NCBI GenBank assembly: GCA_019638255.1
Contig: JAHBUD010000001.1
Span: forward strand, 1,178,001 to 1,242,000
Length of the DNA: 64,000 nt
Source of the DNA: Cyclobacteriaceae bacterium
GTDB taxonomy: Bacteria > Bacteroidota > Bacteroidia > Cytophagales > Cyclobacteriaceae
Direction of reading: 5' to 3'
Below, piece after piece: positions 33,481-42,494 of this stretch; the stretch's first letter is position 1, and each line of letters begins with the position of its first letter. The translations under genes and the position numbers were made by a program. The notes below the pieces were generated by a model. It was not told the origin of the DNA and ran no database searches. It saw nothing but the letters and a program-made list of their open reading frames with translations.

Positions 33481-34005
33481 ATGTTAATCAAGAGAATTGA
33501 GAACCTCGCACAATCAATTTTATCTGAATTAAACATCAAGAGCGCGCCTGTAGACATAAAAACAATTGCTAAGAAGAAAGGGGCAACTATTAAGCCCTAT
33601 GAATTAGGCGAAAACATTTCTGGAATGCTGTTCATCAAAGATGGTGAAGGAATCATCAGTTATAACCCAACTGAGTCAATGGTTCGGCAGCGATTTACGA
33701 TTGCCCATGAACTTGGTCATCTACTACTTCACAAGAAAACACAGGATGTCTTTGTCGACAAGCAATTTCAAGTTCATTTCAGGGACGAAAATTCGGCAAC
33801 AGGCCAGGATGTTCAAGAACTGCAGGCAAATGCATTTGCAGCGGCTATTCTTATGCCCAAAGACCTCTTATTGACTGAAATCAAAAAGCACAATTTTGAC
33901 TTAGGTGATGAATCAGCTATGAAAGAACTTGCAAAACTGTTCAATGTAAGTTTGCAAGCCATGACATTTAGAATGGTGAATCTTGGTTTCTTCAGTATCA
34001 AATAG
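33481..34005 (+). CDS. ImmA/IrrE-family metallopeptidase
   Basis: 174 residues. RFTIAHELGHLLLHKK is the zinc motif (H-E-x-x-H) and LQANAFAAAILMPKDLL gives the downstream helix of the family. Compact ImmA-like size without extra domains. It forms a two-gene unit with the HTH regulator upstream and precedes the restriction-modification locus, which the pair may control. Confidence 0.9.
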   Translation: MLIKRIENLAQSILSELNIKSAPVDIKTIAKKKGATIKPYELGENISGMLFIKDGEGIISYNPTESMVRQRFTIAHELGHLLLHKKTQDVFVDKQFQVHFRDENSATGQDVQELQANAFAAAILMPKDLLLTEIKKHNFDLGDESAMKELAKLFNVSLQAMTFRMVNLGFFSIK

Positions 34006-34093
34006 AAGAAAATATATTGCTCTCTTAAATCGAAAATATTTTTTTTGTAGGTACGCCTACTTGTAAGAACCGATTAATGCTTTGCCCCATATA

Positions 34094-35308
34094 ATGAAGC
34101 GAACTACTAAAAAAATTACTGAGACCAGACCTCTGCAACTTAACGAGCAAATACCGCATGTAACAAAGTACATGGGCTCGAAACGAAACCTCATTGATTT
34201 CATAGTCAAATCCTTAAATGAGGTTTATACTGGCAAGGAAACAATTGTCGATCTGTTTGCGGGGTCCTCTATTTTGTCTGGAGCACTAAGAAATCAAGCG
34301 GAAATCCATTCTAACGATATACAATCTTACTCGGCCATATTAGCAAGTCTGTACCTATCAAATTATGACTGGATTTCTTATAATGGCATAGCCGATCACG
34401 TTGTGGATCAAGCCAGTGAAATATTTGAAACGTATAAGAAATCTAACAATCTAAAGTTTGATTACTCAAAGATCAATTCAATAGACGCGCTTGCAAAAGT
34501 AGAGGCAAAACAGCGGAACCTTTACAAAAAGGATTTTGCAAACCAAGACTACCATCTTTTTACTAAATACTACTCCGGAACTTATTGGAATTACGAGCAA
34601 TGTCTTTGGATCGATTCTATCAGAAAGGTCGCAGACGAATACAAGAACACAAATTTATATTTTGTAATTCTTGCAAGCCTAATGTTTGCGATGACATACA
34701 ACTCCCAGAGCACTGGACACTATGCTCAATATAGAGATGCAACAAGTAAGTCTTCAATGAAGGATATATTGATCTACAGGCAACGTGAATTTTTGCCGTA
34801 TTTCAAAAGAAAATTTGCTGATCTAAAAGTCACGTTAAATGAAAACAAGTATTCCTTCAAGACAAGCACATTAGATTACAGCGAATGCCTTAACCAAATA
34901 AGTGAAAAGTCAATTGTATACGCTGATCCTCCGTATTGTTTTGTTCATTATTCAAGGTTCTACCATGCTTTGGAAACTTTAGTACGATACGACTACCCTG
35001 AGGTGCAATACAAAGGACGTTACAGAACAGACCGGCATCAATCTCCCTTCTGCATAAAGACTAAGGTTGAAGGGGCATTTATTGACATGTTTCAAAAAAT
35101 AAAAGAAAAGGAATCCAGTCTTGTATTAAGCTATAGTGACACCGGAATGATTGATTTAGAATCCCTCAAAACACTAATGAGAAAGCAATTAGGAAAGGGT
35201 TATGATTTTGAAACGAGAGTGCTTTCTTATCAGCATAGCACAATGGGCAGGAAAGAAGACAAATCAAGAGATGTCGAAGAAGCTGCTTTGATTGCTAAAA
35301 AGGTCTAA
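34094..35308 (+). CDS. Dam-type DNA adenine methylase of the R-M locus
   Basis: About 404 residues from ATG 34094. A D12-class N6-adenine methyltransferase: KYMGSKRNLIDFI (SAM-binding motif I region), TIVDLFAGSSILSG and IVYADPPYCFVHYSRFYH (DPPY). Longer than E. coli Dam (278). The neighbouring nucleases belong to the BglII/BstYI family, whose known members recognise AGATCT or RGATCY, so modification of a GATC-containing site is likely. Confidence 0.85.
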   Translation: MKRTTKKITETRPLQLNEQIPHVTKYMGSKRNLIDFIVKSLNEVYTGKETIVDLFAGSSILSGALRNQAEIHSNDIQSYSAILASLYLSNYDWISYNGIADHVVDQASEIFETYKKSNNLKFDYSKINSIDALAKVEAKQRNLYKKDFANQDYHLFTKYYSGTYWNYEQCLWIDSIRKVADEYKNTNLYFVILASLMFAMTYNSQSTGHYAQYRDATSKSSMKDILIYRQREFLPYFKRKFADLKVTLNENKYSFKTSTLDYSECLNQISEKSIVYADPPYCFVHYSRFYHALETLVRYDYPEVQYKGRYRTDRHQSPFCIKTKVEGAFIDMFQKIKEKESSLVLSYSDTGMIDLESLKTLMRKQLGKGYDFETRVLSYQHSTMGRKEDKSRDVEEAALIAKKV

Positions 35309-35898
35309 GCATCAGGATCGAACAAACTTCTTTTGATTCCAAAAACCAAGAGTGGACACCCACCACCACTTCCACCTTTTATGCGAGGTAGCAACTTGCT
35401 CATGTGAGTAGTTGATGCTCCGTAAGAAGCCCCTTTATCCAATTCTTGGAACAAACCCTGTAACTCATCGGCTCTCGTTATTATCACACCCACACTTATT
35501 GCCCTTAAATCAAAGAGCAACCTGAAGTTATTCAAGTCCCTATCATAGAAGGGGTCTTTATTATTCCATTCCAGTTCAAGTGCGATCCTGTTCTTGAAAC
35601 AATCCACCTTGTGAGTTGGGGAGCTATGCTCTACACCATCGATCAATATACTGGTGTCAAATCCTTTCTCAACCCAACCCCTCTCGGTGAATGCATTATC
35701 GAGCTCATTAGCCACCGGACTTTTTCTGCCCCCTTTAGCAATGACGCTGGACTTCTTCAAGGTGAACCCAGACAGTACAGCAAAGATGTCAGCGAGTTCA
35801 TGGGGGAAATCTTCTTTAAGAATTGCCAATGAATGACGATACTGATGGAATTCATAGTTGTTACGAACAAATTCGGGTAGATCGTTGATTCCTGCCAT
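35305..35898 (-). CDS. BglII/BstYI-family restriction endonuclease 1
   Basis: The start is taken at ATG 35898 (MAGINDLPEF), about 197 residues. HKVDCFKNRIALELEWNNKD followed by PFYDRDL and VGVIITR hold the D...E-x-E-W pattern of the BglII/BstYI nuclease core; a conserved GASTTH and a GGSGGGCPLLVFGI tail follow. It converges on the methylase gene with a 4-bp overlap and is divergent from its paralogue at 35991. Confidence 0.8.
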   Translation of the reverse strand: MAGINDLPEFVRNNYEFHQYRHSLAILKEDFPHELADIFAVLSGFTLKKSSVIAKGGRKSPVANELDNAFTERGWVEKGFDTSILIDGVEHSSPTHKVDCFKNRIALELEWNNKDPFYDRDLNNFRLLFDLRAISVGVIITRADELQGLFQELDKGASYGASTTHMSKLLPRIKGGSGGGCPLLVFGIKRSLFDPDA

Positions 35899-35990
35899 TA
35901 TTTTTTGGTTGCTAACACTAAAAGGAAGCAAAATCTACAATTTTTAGAGGAAATTATGCCGTTTTTTCTCGAATTTTCATAATTCAAGAC

Positions 35991-36632
35991 ATGGCCCAAA
36001 AACATATTCCCTCTGATATTTTAGCACTTTATGATGTGTTTGACTACAAACACGCAGCTGCTATTTTGAAACACGATTTTCCAAAAGAGTACAAAGAGAT
36101 TTGTGACGCCCTTAGAAATTTTAGACTGACTGCGGATAATATTAAAAAAGCTGGAGGAAATGAAAGTGAGATGCCAAAGAAGCTGGCCAAATTGCTGCCA
36201 CTTTGGAAAAAGCAAAAATTGAAAATAAACCAAACCGCCACTGATCAAAATGGCATAGTTACTACCTCCAATTCCTCAACTCACATTATAGATTTTTTTA
36301 AGAACAAAGTAGCCCTTGACATGGAATGGAATAGTAAGGATCAAACTTATGATCGAGACCTGTATGCATTCCGGGCATTTTTTGAATTTGGACAAATCGA
36401 CATAGCTATCATCGTCACAAGAGGAAAGAATCTAGTTTCCTTTTTCAAATCTTTGGGAACTTACAAGAAGAATGGAAAGACCAAAGCGTACGCAGCGAAG
36501 TATGGGGCTAGCACGACTCATTGGGGTAAATTAATCCCTAGACTTGAAGGCGGAAGAAGTGGTGGGTGCCCAGTTCTCGCGTTTGGTATTACTGATAAGG
36601 TTATAACAAAGAATACAAAAAAGAGGGTATGA
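35991..36632 (+). CDS. BglII/BstYI-family restriction endonuclease-like 2
   Basis: 213 residues, paralogue of 35305-35898: shared FKNKVAL-MEWNSKD, TYDRDL-AFR, AIIVTRG, KYGASTTHWGKL and GGRSGGCPVLAFGI. The motif reads ALDMEW where the first copy has ALELEW, so one catalytic acid is D instead of E. It also has a distinct central insert (KKQKLKINQTATDQNG) and a longer loop before the GAS motif. It may be an active nuclease with altered recognition, or a control/dimer partner. The HARE-HTH gene overlaps its end by 4 bp. Confidence 0.75.
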   Translation: MAQKHIPSDILALYDVFDYKHAAAILKHDFPKEYKEICDALRNFRLTADNIKKAGGNESEMPKKLAKLLPLWKKQKLKINQTATDQNGIVTTSNSSTHIIDFFKNKVALDMEWNSKDQTYDRDLYAFRAFFEFGQIDIAIIVTRGKNLVSFFKSLGTYKKNGKTKAYAAKYGASTTHWGKLIPRLEGGRSGGCPVLAFGITDKVITKNTKKRV

Positions 36633-36847
36633 ATAAATTTCTTGCATCTGCCGAAAAAAATCTTCTAGAGGCAAAAAGGCCACTATCGTCAGTTGAAATC
36701 ACAAGGCTGGCAATAGAATCTGGCGTTCTTAGTTCAAATGGGAAAACTCCAGAAAGGAGCATGAATGCGCAGCTTAACACTGATGTAAAATTAAAAGTAG
36801 CAAATTCAATCTTTATAAAAGACTGCCAGATCAACATTCACTCTTGA
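36629..36847 (+). CDS. HARE-HTH winged-helix protein
   Basis: 72 residues. LLEAKRPLSSVEITRLAIES followed by G-x-L-x-S-x-GKTPE-x-S-x-x-AQL is the HARE-HTH signature, found in restriction and chromatin proteins. Its start overlaps the stop of nuclease 2, so both are coexpressed. It may act as a DNA-targeting subunit or a regulator of the R-M locus. Confidence 0.8.
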   Translation: MNKFLASAEKNLLEAKRPLSSVEITRLAIESGVLSSNGKTPERSMNAQLNTDVKLKVANSIFIKDCQINIHS

Positions 36848-36974
36848 TCGAAAGAAGTAATTACCACAATCAATTGTCATTGATCGACTCAATCAGGCTG
36901 AAGTAATCCCAAGAGAGTATCCAAAGATTATTTTGAAATACCCTTCCCGTGAATCGAACCGTGAGTTCTTGCCT

Positions 36975-37030
36975 TGTTGTGCCCCGGAGAAATACTCCTT
37001 GGGCACACAACGTGATCCTGACAGGATCAC
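36975..37030 (-). terminator. two consecutive hairpins after minus-strand gene
   Basis: TTGTTGTGCCCCGGAG pairs with CTCCTTGGGCACACAA (36975-37010), and GTGATCC with GGATCAC around TGACA (37012-37030). They lie just past the stop at 37040. There is no strong U-run. 36848-36974 shows no gene. Confidence 0.5.
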
Positions 37031-37039
37031 TGGATACCG

Positions 37040-37714
37040 TTAGAAGGGTTCCGGATCAGGCTCCGCTAGATTTTTAGACTGAACTACCTCATAATCCAAA
37101 AGCCATGTGTTGTCCCTACTCCAAATGGTATCCGATCGCACTGCGTTGAGTAGCTCGGCTTTTTCTTTCTCCACTCTGGGTTCGATATTGAATTCATGCC
37201 AGATGAAGTAGTCATAAATGCCTGCCCCTTCTATAAGCAATTTCACTCTGGGTAGCAGGCTGAGAAATGTTTCAATACCACCCGGAATTTGATTTCTGTA
37301 GCGCTCATAGAATCTGTACTCGCAATAAGCCCCAAAATAGGGTTCCAATCGATGCTTCAATGTTTGCGGAAAGCACAACGCAAAGCCATCGATATCCGCA
37401 GAATAGTCATCGACCCGAACTGCTGTTCCGTCCATGAAGGTAAACGCATCAAATTTTGCTCCAGCTAAATTGGAGTGATAAGTATCAGGCAGGTTATTCA
37501 TACACATCTGTAGCCAACTCTGTAATTTTCTAATTCGTATGTCGAAGTCAGGAACCTCAGCAGCGTGTCCTTTGTAAAACTTCAGCATTGCCTGTGTTTC
37601 CCCGATTGGCGCAGCTTGAAAGATTGCTTCACCGGTATAAATGATTGCATCGCGACCGTACGTGGCAAGAACCTCTGTGGGGTACCATAGTCGGTCAAAG
37701 AGAACGTCCATCAT
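37040..37714 (-). CDS. hypothetical island protein
   Basis: 224 residues, rich in Tyr/Trp/Phe and acidic residues (DYSADIDGFALCFPQTLKHRLEPYFGAYCEYRF, IWHEFNIEPRVEKEKAEL). No family, signal or membrane segment recognised. First of a run of minus-strand island genes but separated by about 100 bp from the VapE gene. Confidence 0.55.
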   Translation of the reverse strand: MMDVLFDRLWYPTEVLATYGRDAIIYTGEAIFQAAPIGETQAMLKFYKGHAAEVPDFDIRIRKLQSWLQMCMNNLPDTYHSNLAGAKFDAFTFMDGTAVRVDDYSADIDGFALCFPQTLKHRLEPYFGAYCEYRFYERYRNQIPGGIETFLSLLPRVKLLIEGAGIYDYFIWHEFNIEPRVEKEKAELLNAVRSDTIWSRDNTWLLDYEVVQSKNLAEPDPEPF

Positions 37715-37813
37715 AGTCTTTTTAGTTTATTGTGAATTAGTGTTTTGAATTTGATTTTTGAATGATCATGTTATTTCATTAAGCTGACCCAGCAATTAAG
37801 TCCAACAATACAC

Positions 37814-39688
37814 TCAACTGAGATCAGTGTATTTGCGCGCAGTTAAATCCTTTGCCATAAATAATTGAGCAATACTCACGAAGTCAACTTGCTTTACGGC
37901 CCATCCCCGGAGTCTGGAAGTCTTTTCACCTGTTTTGCTGGAATGAACTGTAATAGTCTTGTGGTGATACCGGTGACGGTTTAGAATTTGCGTGACACGG
38001 TGAGGTGTTAAACTCACCTTTCCATAAACGTTAGCCAGTGAGATCATTTGGGAGACTGTTAGAAATTCATCAGCCGCCTCCAACGAGTGTGCCTTTGGAA
38101 AGAACAATAGAAGTGCTTCCTCTTCAACATTGGTTATCTCAAAATCTTTTGAAACCTCCTTGAGCAATTCACTTTCCTCTTTCGTCAGGTTATAATCAAA
38201 TCCACTTTTATACAAATAGTAACTGTCGAGGAAAAGAAGGGTCTTGGAAATTCGATTAAATTCCTCCCATTTGAATCCTTTAACAAGAAACGGGATAACC
38301 CTGCGATTTTCATCTTTGAGAATTGTTGTATCATTAGAACTAGCGCAAAAGGAAGCGATCCGTTTTCTGTGTACAGGAGTAATGTCATAGGGCCTTCGAA
38401 CCTTTACCTTTCTTAGGCTGAGAACAGATTTGAAATAATTTTCATCATCTAATTTCCTCGTGCGATATTCGTCATCAGTTATTTGAAGATTATTAATTAG
38501 TTCGATTGAGAAGTCAGTGGTCTTGACTATTGGAAGGACTGCAGTGTACCGTTCCAACTCCCCATCGTAGAGCCCTGTAAGAAAATATGTCTTTCCTATC
38601 CCCGGTGGACCAATGTAAACGGGGCAGTATTCGTTCGTTACATTAGGTTCGAAGACCTGAGCGATACCCTTGACACGCCACTTCTTGAAGAAAACCTTAT
38701 GATCCAATCGATTTCCATCTTCCATAACGACACAATCGGCTACTTTGTCAATTGTACCTTTGAAGTCATCCCGATCTTTATTTCGTTCAACGATTTCTAA
38801 AAGCGGGTTATACGATTTAACTTTATTGCTACCGAGAAATGCTGCCACCCACGTCTTATCCACATTGATGCCTGCCTCATTGCAATCCATGGTGATAGAA
38901 TTAATCTCATAATCTGAAATTGGTACACCGTTCAATTCAACTTCGTATGTTAGCAGGTTTCGAGTTAATTTGTAGCGGCTTGGTATGAATCTCATTGCCT
39001 TTTGCTTGGGAGATTCCTTTTCGTCATCATCCCCACCTCTGCTCTTCTTCTGTCGTCCTGTGAGTTCGCGCACCTGCTTTTCCACCTCTGTATCAATTAT
39101 TCCATCAAATGGTTTTGGGGTACTGTTACAGTAGCAATTCGGATCGTATGGCAGCACGGATTTTTGGACTTCATTTTTAAAGCAATCGTCAACGGGAAAA
39201 TGGTGTGACTTGAGGATTGCCGATAGCTTACTGTAATACTCCTCCTTTTTTTCTATGTCACTAATTAGAACGTCCGCCTGCAAGCCACACCCGGAAATCG
39301 TTCTGTAAATGGATAGAGCATATGTGCCAATAAGGGTCTTGAGAACAGGGAACGCAATTTCAACTAGCGTCTCGTTTGGAAAATCAATATCAATCTTGAT
39401 GATGCTATTGATAAGGACAATGTCTTTTTTATCAGCACCACCTTTTACTACACACTGCGCGATGAATGACTCTATTCCATTTTTGAATTCCTGTAGAGCA
39501 TCCTTATCCTGTATTCGCTTTGCTTCAGCTACTTTCTCACCATGGACTGGATTAAGCAGAAAATCGTTTATCATATCCTCATAAGGCCTAGTAACAGTGC
39601 TACTATCAGTACCAACAAGACGGGGAAAGAACGATACACGGGTTTCAAACTTTTTATTATCTAAGTCAAGCGTAAATTTATCCTTCAT
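37814..39688 (-). CDS. VirE-N / VapE-type primase-helicase of the island
   Basis: 624 residues. The N-terminal half matches the Bacteroidota VirE-N/BT4734-like primase-associated domain (VSFFPRLVGTDSSTVTRPYEDM, IDIDFPNE, YRTISGCGLQADVLI). The C-terminal half is a VapE-like P-loop NTPase: YIGPPGIGKTYFLTGLY (Walker A, about residue 355), then RRPYDITPVHRKRIASFCAS and NRRVIPFLV. Such proteins replicate integrative elements. An interstitial acidic-basic linker (GRQKKSRGGDDDEKES) splits the halves. Confidence 0.85.
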   Translation of the reverse strand: MKDKFTLDLDNKKFETRVSFFPRLVGTDSSTVTRPYEDMINDFLLNPVHGEKVAEAKRIQDKDALQEFKNGIESFIAQCVVKGGADKKDIVLINSIIKIDIDFPNETLVEIAFPVLKTLIGTYALSIYRTISGCGLQADVLISDIEKKEEYYSKLSAILKSHHFPVDDCFKNEVQKSVLPYDPNCYCNSTPKPFDGIIDTEVEKQVRELTGRQKKSRGGDDDEKESPKQKAMRFIPSRYKLTRNLLTYEVELNGVPISDYEINSITMDCNEAGINVDKTWVAAFLGSNKVKSYNPLLEIVERNKDRDDFKGTIDKVADCVVMEDGNRLDHKVFFKKWRVKGIAQVFEPNVTNEYCPVYIGPPGIGKTYFLTGLYDGELERYTAVLPIVKTTDFSIELINNLQITDDEYRTRKLDDENYFKSVLSLRKVKVRRPYDITPVHRKRIASFCASSNDTTILKDENRRVIPFLVKGFKWEEFNRISKTLLFLDSYYLYKSGFDYNLTKEESELLKEVSKDFEITNVEEEALLLFFPKAHSLEAADEFLTVSQMISLANVYGKVSLTPHRVTQILNRHRYHHKTITVHSSKTGEKTSRLRGWAVKQVDFVSIAQLFMAKDLTARKYTDLS

Positions 39689-39693
39689 AGAAA

Positions 39694-40236
39694 CTATTTT
39701 TTAGGTCTGTGCCATGCCTGTCTTCCGGGAATCCTTCCTCTAAATACTTCCTCCATTTTCTTAACGAAATCTGAATAGAGCGGCTTCCCAAAGGGAATGA
39801 GTAGGTGGTGTTTTTTCCACCATTGGAATTCGCCACCATACACGATGACGTCATGTGCTAAGTGTAAAATGCCATCGTTGGGGAGTGGAATGCAATGCTC
39901 CAAATCACCATGACGACCACGAATGTGGTCACACGTAACAATCGATTTTTCAAGTAGTGTAACCCCAAAGTTCTCGGTCTGCACTGGCTCAACCTTGCGG
40001 TCGCCATCAACTCGTTTCTCAAGCTCGATATGAACCTGAGCTAAGTGCGCATCACTCATCTGTAAATAAGCCTGATAACGGACACTCATTTGATATCTAA
40101 AATGTTGGGCGGACTGCCAATAGCACTCTTCAAAAACTCTCGTCCTGATAGCGTTACACGATTCACCATAGCGATTAATTGCCTGTGTAACTGTCATACC
40201 TTTCTGTTTAATAAATCTCTTTATCATACGTTTCAT
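39694..40236 (-). CDS. hypothetical island protein
   Basis: 180 residues, basic N-terminus (MKRMIKRFIKQKGMTVTQAI), then a part with CDHIRGRHGDLEHCIPLPNDG and LAHDVIVYGGEFQWW. No family recognised. 5 bp upstream of the VapE gene and 2 bp after the 168-residue gene, so within one operon. Confidence 0.6.
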   Translation of the reverse strand: MKRMIKRFIKQKGMTVTQAINRYGESCNAIRTRVFEECYWQSAQHFRYQMSVRYQAYLQMSDAHLAQVHIELEKRVDGDRKVEPVQTENFGVTLLEKSIVTCDHIRGRHGDLEHCIPLPNDGILHLAHDVIVYGGEFQWWKKHHLLIPFGKPLYSDFVKKMEEVFRGRIPGRQAWHRPKK

Positions 40237-40238
40237 TT

Positions 40239-40745
40239 TCAGATTAGCGGTTGGCGATTCTCAAACTTTTGGAGCAAATCATCCAACCTGTTTTTACTTG
40301 TTTTAATTTTTTTATAATTCCTCTTCACCTGTCGAAGTAGAAAGGAGTGGTCAATAAATGCGTAGAAAATGGTTTCAATTTCCCGCGTTGATCGAAACGC
40401 TAAGTGTTGCGTTACTTGTTCTCTAACAGGGACAGCATCAATGTGCGCCAGATATTTTCCAGCCAACCAAATTCCCGGATCACCAAACTGCCAAAGATAG
40501 CCGGTGAAGTCACATCCAAGGATTCCTGCAAGAGCGTCATCTGGGTACCATTCAAAAAGTGCGTCTCTATTCAGAGTGTACTTTTCGAACTGCCGTCTCA
40601 ATTTTTCCCACCGATATTCATACGCTAAATCAAAGCAGTATTCAGCACGATCAAGGTTAATAAACAAATGGGTCTTAGTCACCTCGACTGCCTCGCTTAG
40701 AAATAATGAGTATTTCGATAATTCTAATTGCTCTTTCAAAAACAT
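40239..40745 (-). CDS. hypothetical island protein
   Basis: 168 residues, predicted helical, aromatic-rich start (LSKYSLFLSEAVEV, DRAEYCFDLAYEYRWEKL) and a basic C-terminal helix (RQVKRNYKKIKTSKNR). No family recognised. First gene of the VapE operon. Confidence 0.6.
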   Translation of the reverse strand: MFLKEQLELSKYSLFLSEAVEVTKTHLFINLDRAEYCFDLAYEYRWEKLRRQFEKYTLNRDALFEWYPDDALAGILGCDFTGYLWQFGDPGIWLAGKYLAHIDAVPVREQVTQHLAFRSTREIETIFYAFIDHSFLLRQVKRNYKKIKTSKNRLDDLLQKFENRQPLI

Positions 40746-40761
40746 TGGATGACGTTTTAAA

Positions 40762-40785
40762 AAGGGGAAGCAGGTGCTTCCCCTT
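40762..40785 (-). terminator. rho-independent terminator
   Basis: An 11-bp perfect stem AAGGGGAAGCA/TGCTTCCCCTT, GG loop, followed on the minus strand by a T-run. It lies just past the stop at 40794. Confidence 0.8.
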
Positions 40786-40793
40786 CACGCGAC

Positions 40794-41456
40794 CTAATAA
40801 TCGATCTTGTCAGGATCAGTGTTGAACTTTCGCAATACACCAAAATTTGCTTCGCGCTTTTCTTTCCTCTTTTTCATGTCCCTCTCTTCATCAGAAAGGA
40901 AAGCATTCGAGGTCAGTCTGAGCGCTAATCGATGTTTACGAGCGTAATCACTCATCGCTGTTTCTGCTGCAGAAAATAATTCCGGCTTCGTGGTACGCAA
41001 TTTTTTGAAGAATTCGTATTTGGAAACGAGAAGTACTAACTCAGGAATCAAGCTTACTTCGATTGATCTTGAATTCGGGCTGTGAGTGCTAACCAATTCA
41101 TCGGCCTTCATGGCTTTCTTCTGCACCATAGCCGCGAAAGGATCAACTCCCGGATCGAAAGGAATCTCCAACCGTTCCAACGCTGACCTTAGTTTGTCGA
41201 TTTGCATCTCGATAAACCGGTCAGTCTTCAGGTTGAGTAACTCCTCATTATGCATTGTCAGCGTAAGGAGTTTAAATTTCAATTCGATATCAGCCACAAT
41301 CCGCGAATCATCCAGTAGGAACAAACGGGTTTCCGCTGGATATGACGAAGCTGCTTTGCTAAGCCGACTAGTCGCAAGGTTGATTGTTCCTATATTCATG
41401 GAATTCAACTTTAGCATTACATTATTAACAGGGTTCATATTCCAAGTGGCGTACAC
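40794..41456 (-). CDS. hypothetical island protein
   Basis: Up to 220 residues; a start at ATG 41438 (MNPVNNVMLK) is also possible. Helical, with a heptad-like middle (RFIEMQIDKLRSALERLEIP) and a basic C-terminus (DMKKRKEKREANFG). No family recognised. It is the last gene before a terminator. Confidence 0.55.
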   Translation of the reverse strand: MYATWNMNPVNNVMLKLNSMNIGTINLATSRLSKAASSYPAETRLFLLDDSRIVADIELKFKLLTLTMHNEELLNLKTDRFIEMQIDKLRSALERLEIPFDPGVDPFAAMVQKKAMKADELVSTHSPNSRSIEVSLIPELVLLVSKYEFFKKLRTTKPELFSAAETAMSDYARKHRLALRLTSNAFLSDEERDMKKRKEKREANFGVLRKFNTDPDKIDY

Positions 41457-41564
41457 CCATGAAAAACACCACCATTTGTCGCTTCACCCATACAAGTCAC
41501 CGCGACAAGAGACTTGTTACCAATACGCGTTATGGTTATGGTATCCACTGGCCGGTGGATTAGT

Positions 41565-41885
41565 TCAAAATGGTAAATCATTAGCTATGCGGAAGAGATA
41601 AGCATTCATCGACCAGACCGAAATTCTCCAGCCGTTACTCTTTTTCGCCTCTAAGTCACCGCTTTCAATCAAGTCATAGACTGCTATCGGTTCAAGCAGA
41701 TACCTGCGACATAATTCTTTTGTAGTAAGTACCTCATCCATATTAGCATCCAGTGGATAAGTAATATTGATTTGCTTCTCATTCAATAACCGCAATAACA
41801 AGTCGGTCGTCTTGACTCTTCTTCGTAGTTTCTTAATTTCCATTTGTGACTCCATACTCCCTGTTGGTTTAAGTGGATTAATCAT
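41565..41885 (-). CDS. excisionase-like HTH protein 1
   Basis: 106 residues. The C-terminal half has an HTH_17/excisionase pattern: VLTTKELCRRYLLEPIAVYD, then LIESGDLEAKKSNGWRISV (wing with the typical RI-x-V/W). The N-terminal half is a basic coiled coil. Overlaps the next HTH gene by 8 bp. Likely excision control or replication initiation of the island. Confidence 0.7.
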   Translation of the reverse strand: MINPLKPTGSMESQMEIKKLRRRVKTTDLLLRLLNEKQINITYPLDANMDEVLTTKELCRRYLLEPIAVYDLIESGDLEAKKSNGWRISVWSMNAYLFRIANDLPF

Positions 41886-42204
41886 CGTTTTTCAATGAAC
41901 TGGCAGTAACCATTTCATCGATATACTTTTTCACGTCCTCCAATCGAAACTTCCATCCCTTCTTTTTGAAGCCGGGTAGTGAAGTCCCAGCGATCGAGTA
42001 CACGAAATGACGATCAACTTTCAATGCTTCACATACGTCATCCGTTGATAATAATTGCACTGACTCAATAGCGCTTACCGGATTAGTCGTCACTATCAGA
42101 TTTTTCTCCTTTAGAAAACTTTCAAAGTTGTGCTTGTTCTTTTCATATTCCCTTTGTTGAATCATTTCAACTAACGGATCGGATTGGTTGTCTTTGTTTC
42201 GCAT
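41878..42204 (-). CDS. excisionase-like HTH protein 2
   Basis: 108 residues. QLLSTDDVCEALKVDRHFVY, then SIAGTSLPGFKKKGWKFRLEDVKKYI is an HTH_17-type module with the wing K-x-x-GWKFRLEDV. Divergent from the integrase gene, as is usual for recombination directionality factors. First gene of a two-gene operon. Confidence 0.7.
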   Translation of the reverse strand: MRNKDNQSDPLVEMIQQREYEKNKHNFESFLKEKNLIVTTNPVSAIESVQLLSTDDVCEALKVDRHFVYSIAGTSLPGFKKKGWKFRLEDVKKYIDEMVTASSLKNDD

Positions 42205-42494
42205 TGCTTGTTCAAATTATTATGATGCAAAATTACAGGTGGCAGTCAAGCGTGTCTATCAAACGCGCTGTAGCCATCCATTGCAGAAAGTGGCAAACTT
42301 TGATAGGATAATTACACACGAAAATTCCCGCAACAATGGCCACGACCTTGTGTTAGATAGTGGCAGATGCGCTGTAATTATGCCGGTTAAAAGAGGCCGG
42401 AATTCAAGAAGATAACAACACACGGAAATGTTCCGAAAGTCTGCTCATAATCAATAATTGCGTTGATAGTATTTCAATACTTTTTTTTGAAATC
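42205..42494. other. divergent regulatory region between excisionase-like genes and integrase
   Basis: 290 bp without a gene. It has several GTGGCA words and GCGCTGTA twice (about 42268 and 42370), and a T-run just before the integrase start. It probably holds both promoters and regulatory sites; no clear palindrome was identified. Confidence 0.4.

Noticed and set aside
36900..36970. possible tRNA on the minus strand (GGTTCGATTCACGGG word)
   Set aside because: T-stem halves do not pair and no acceptor or anticodon arm can be drawn.
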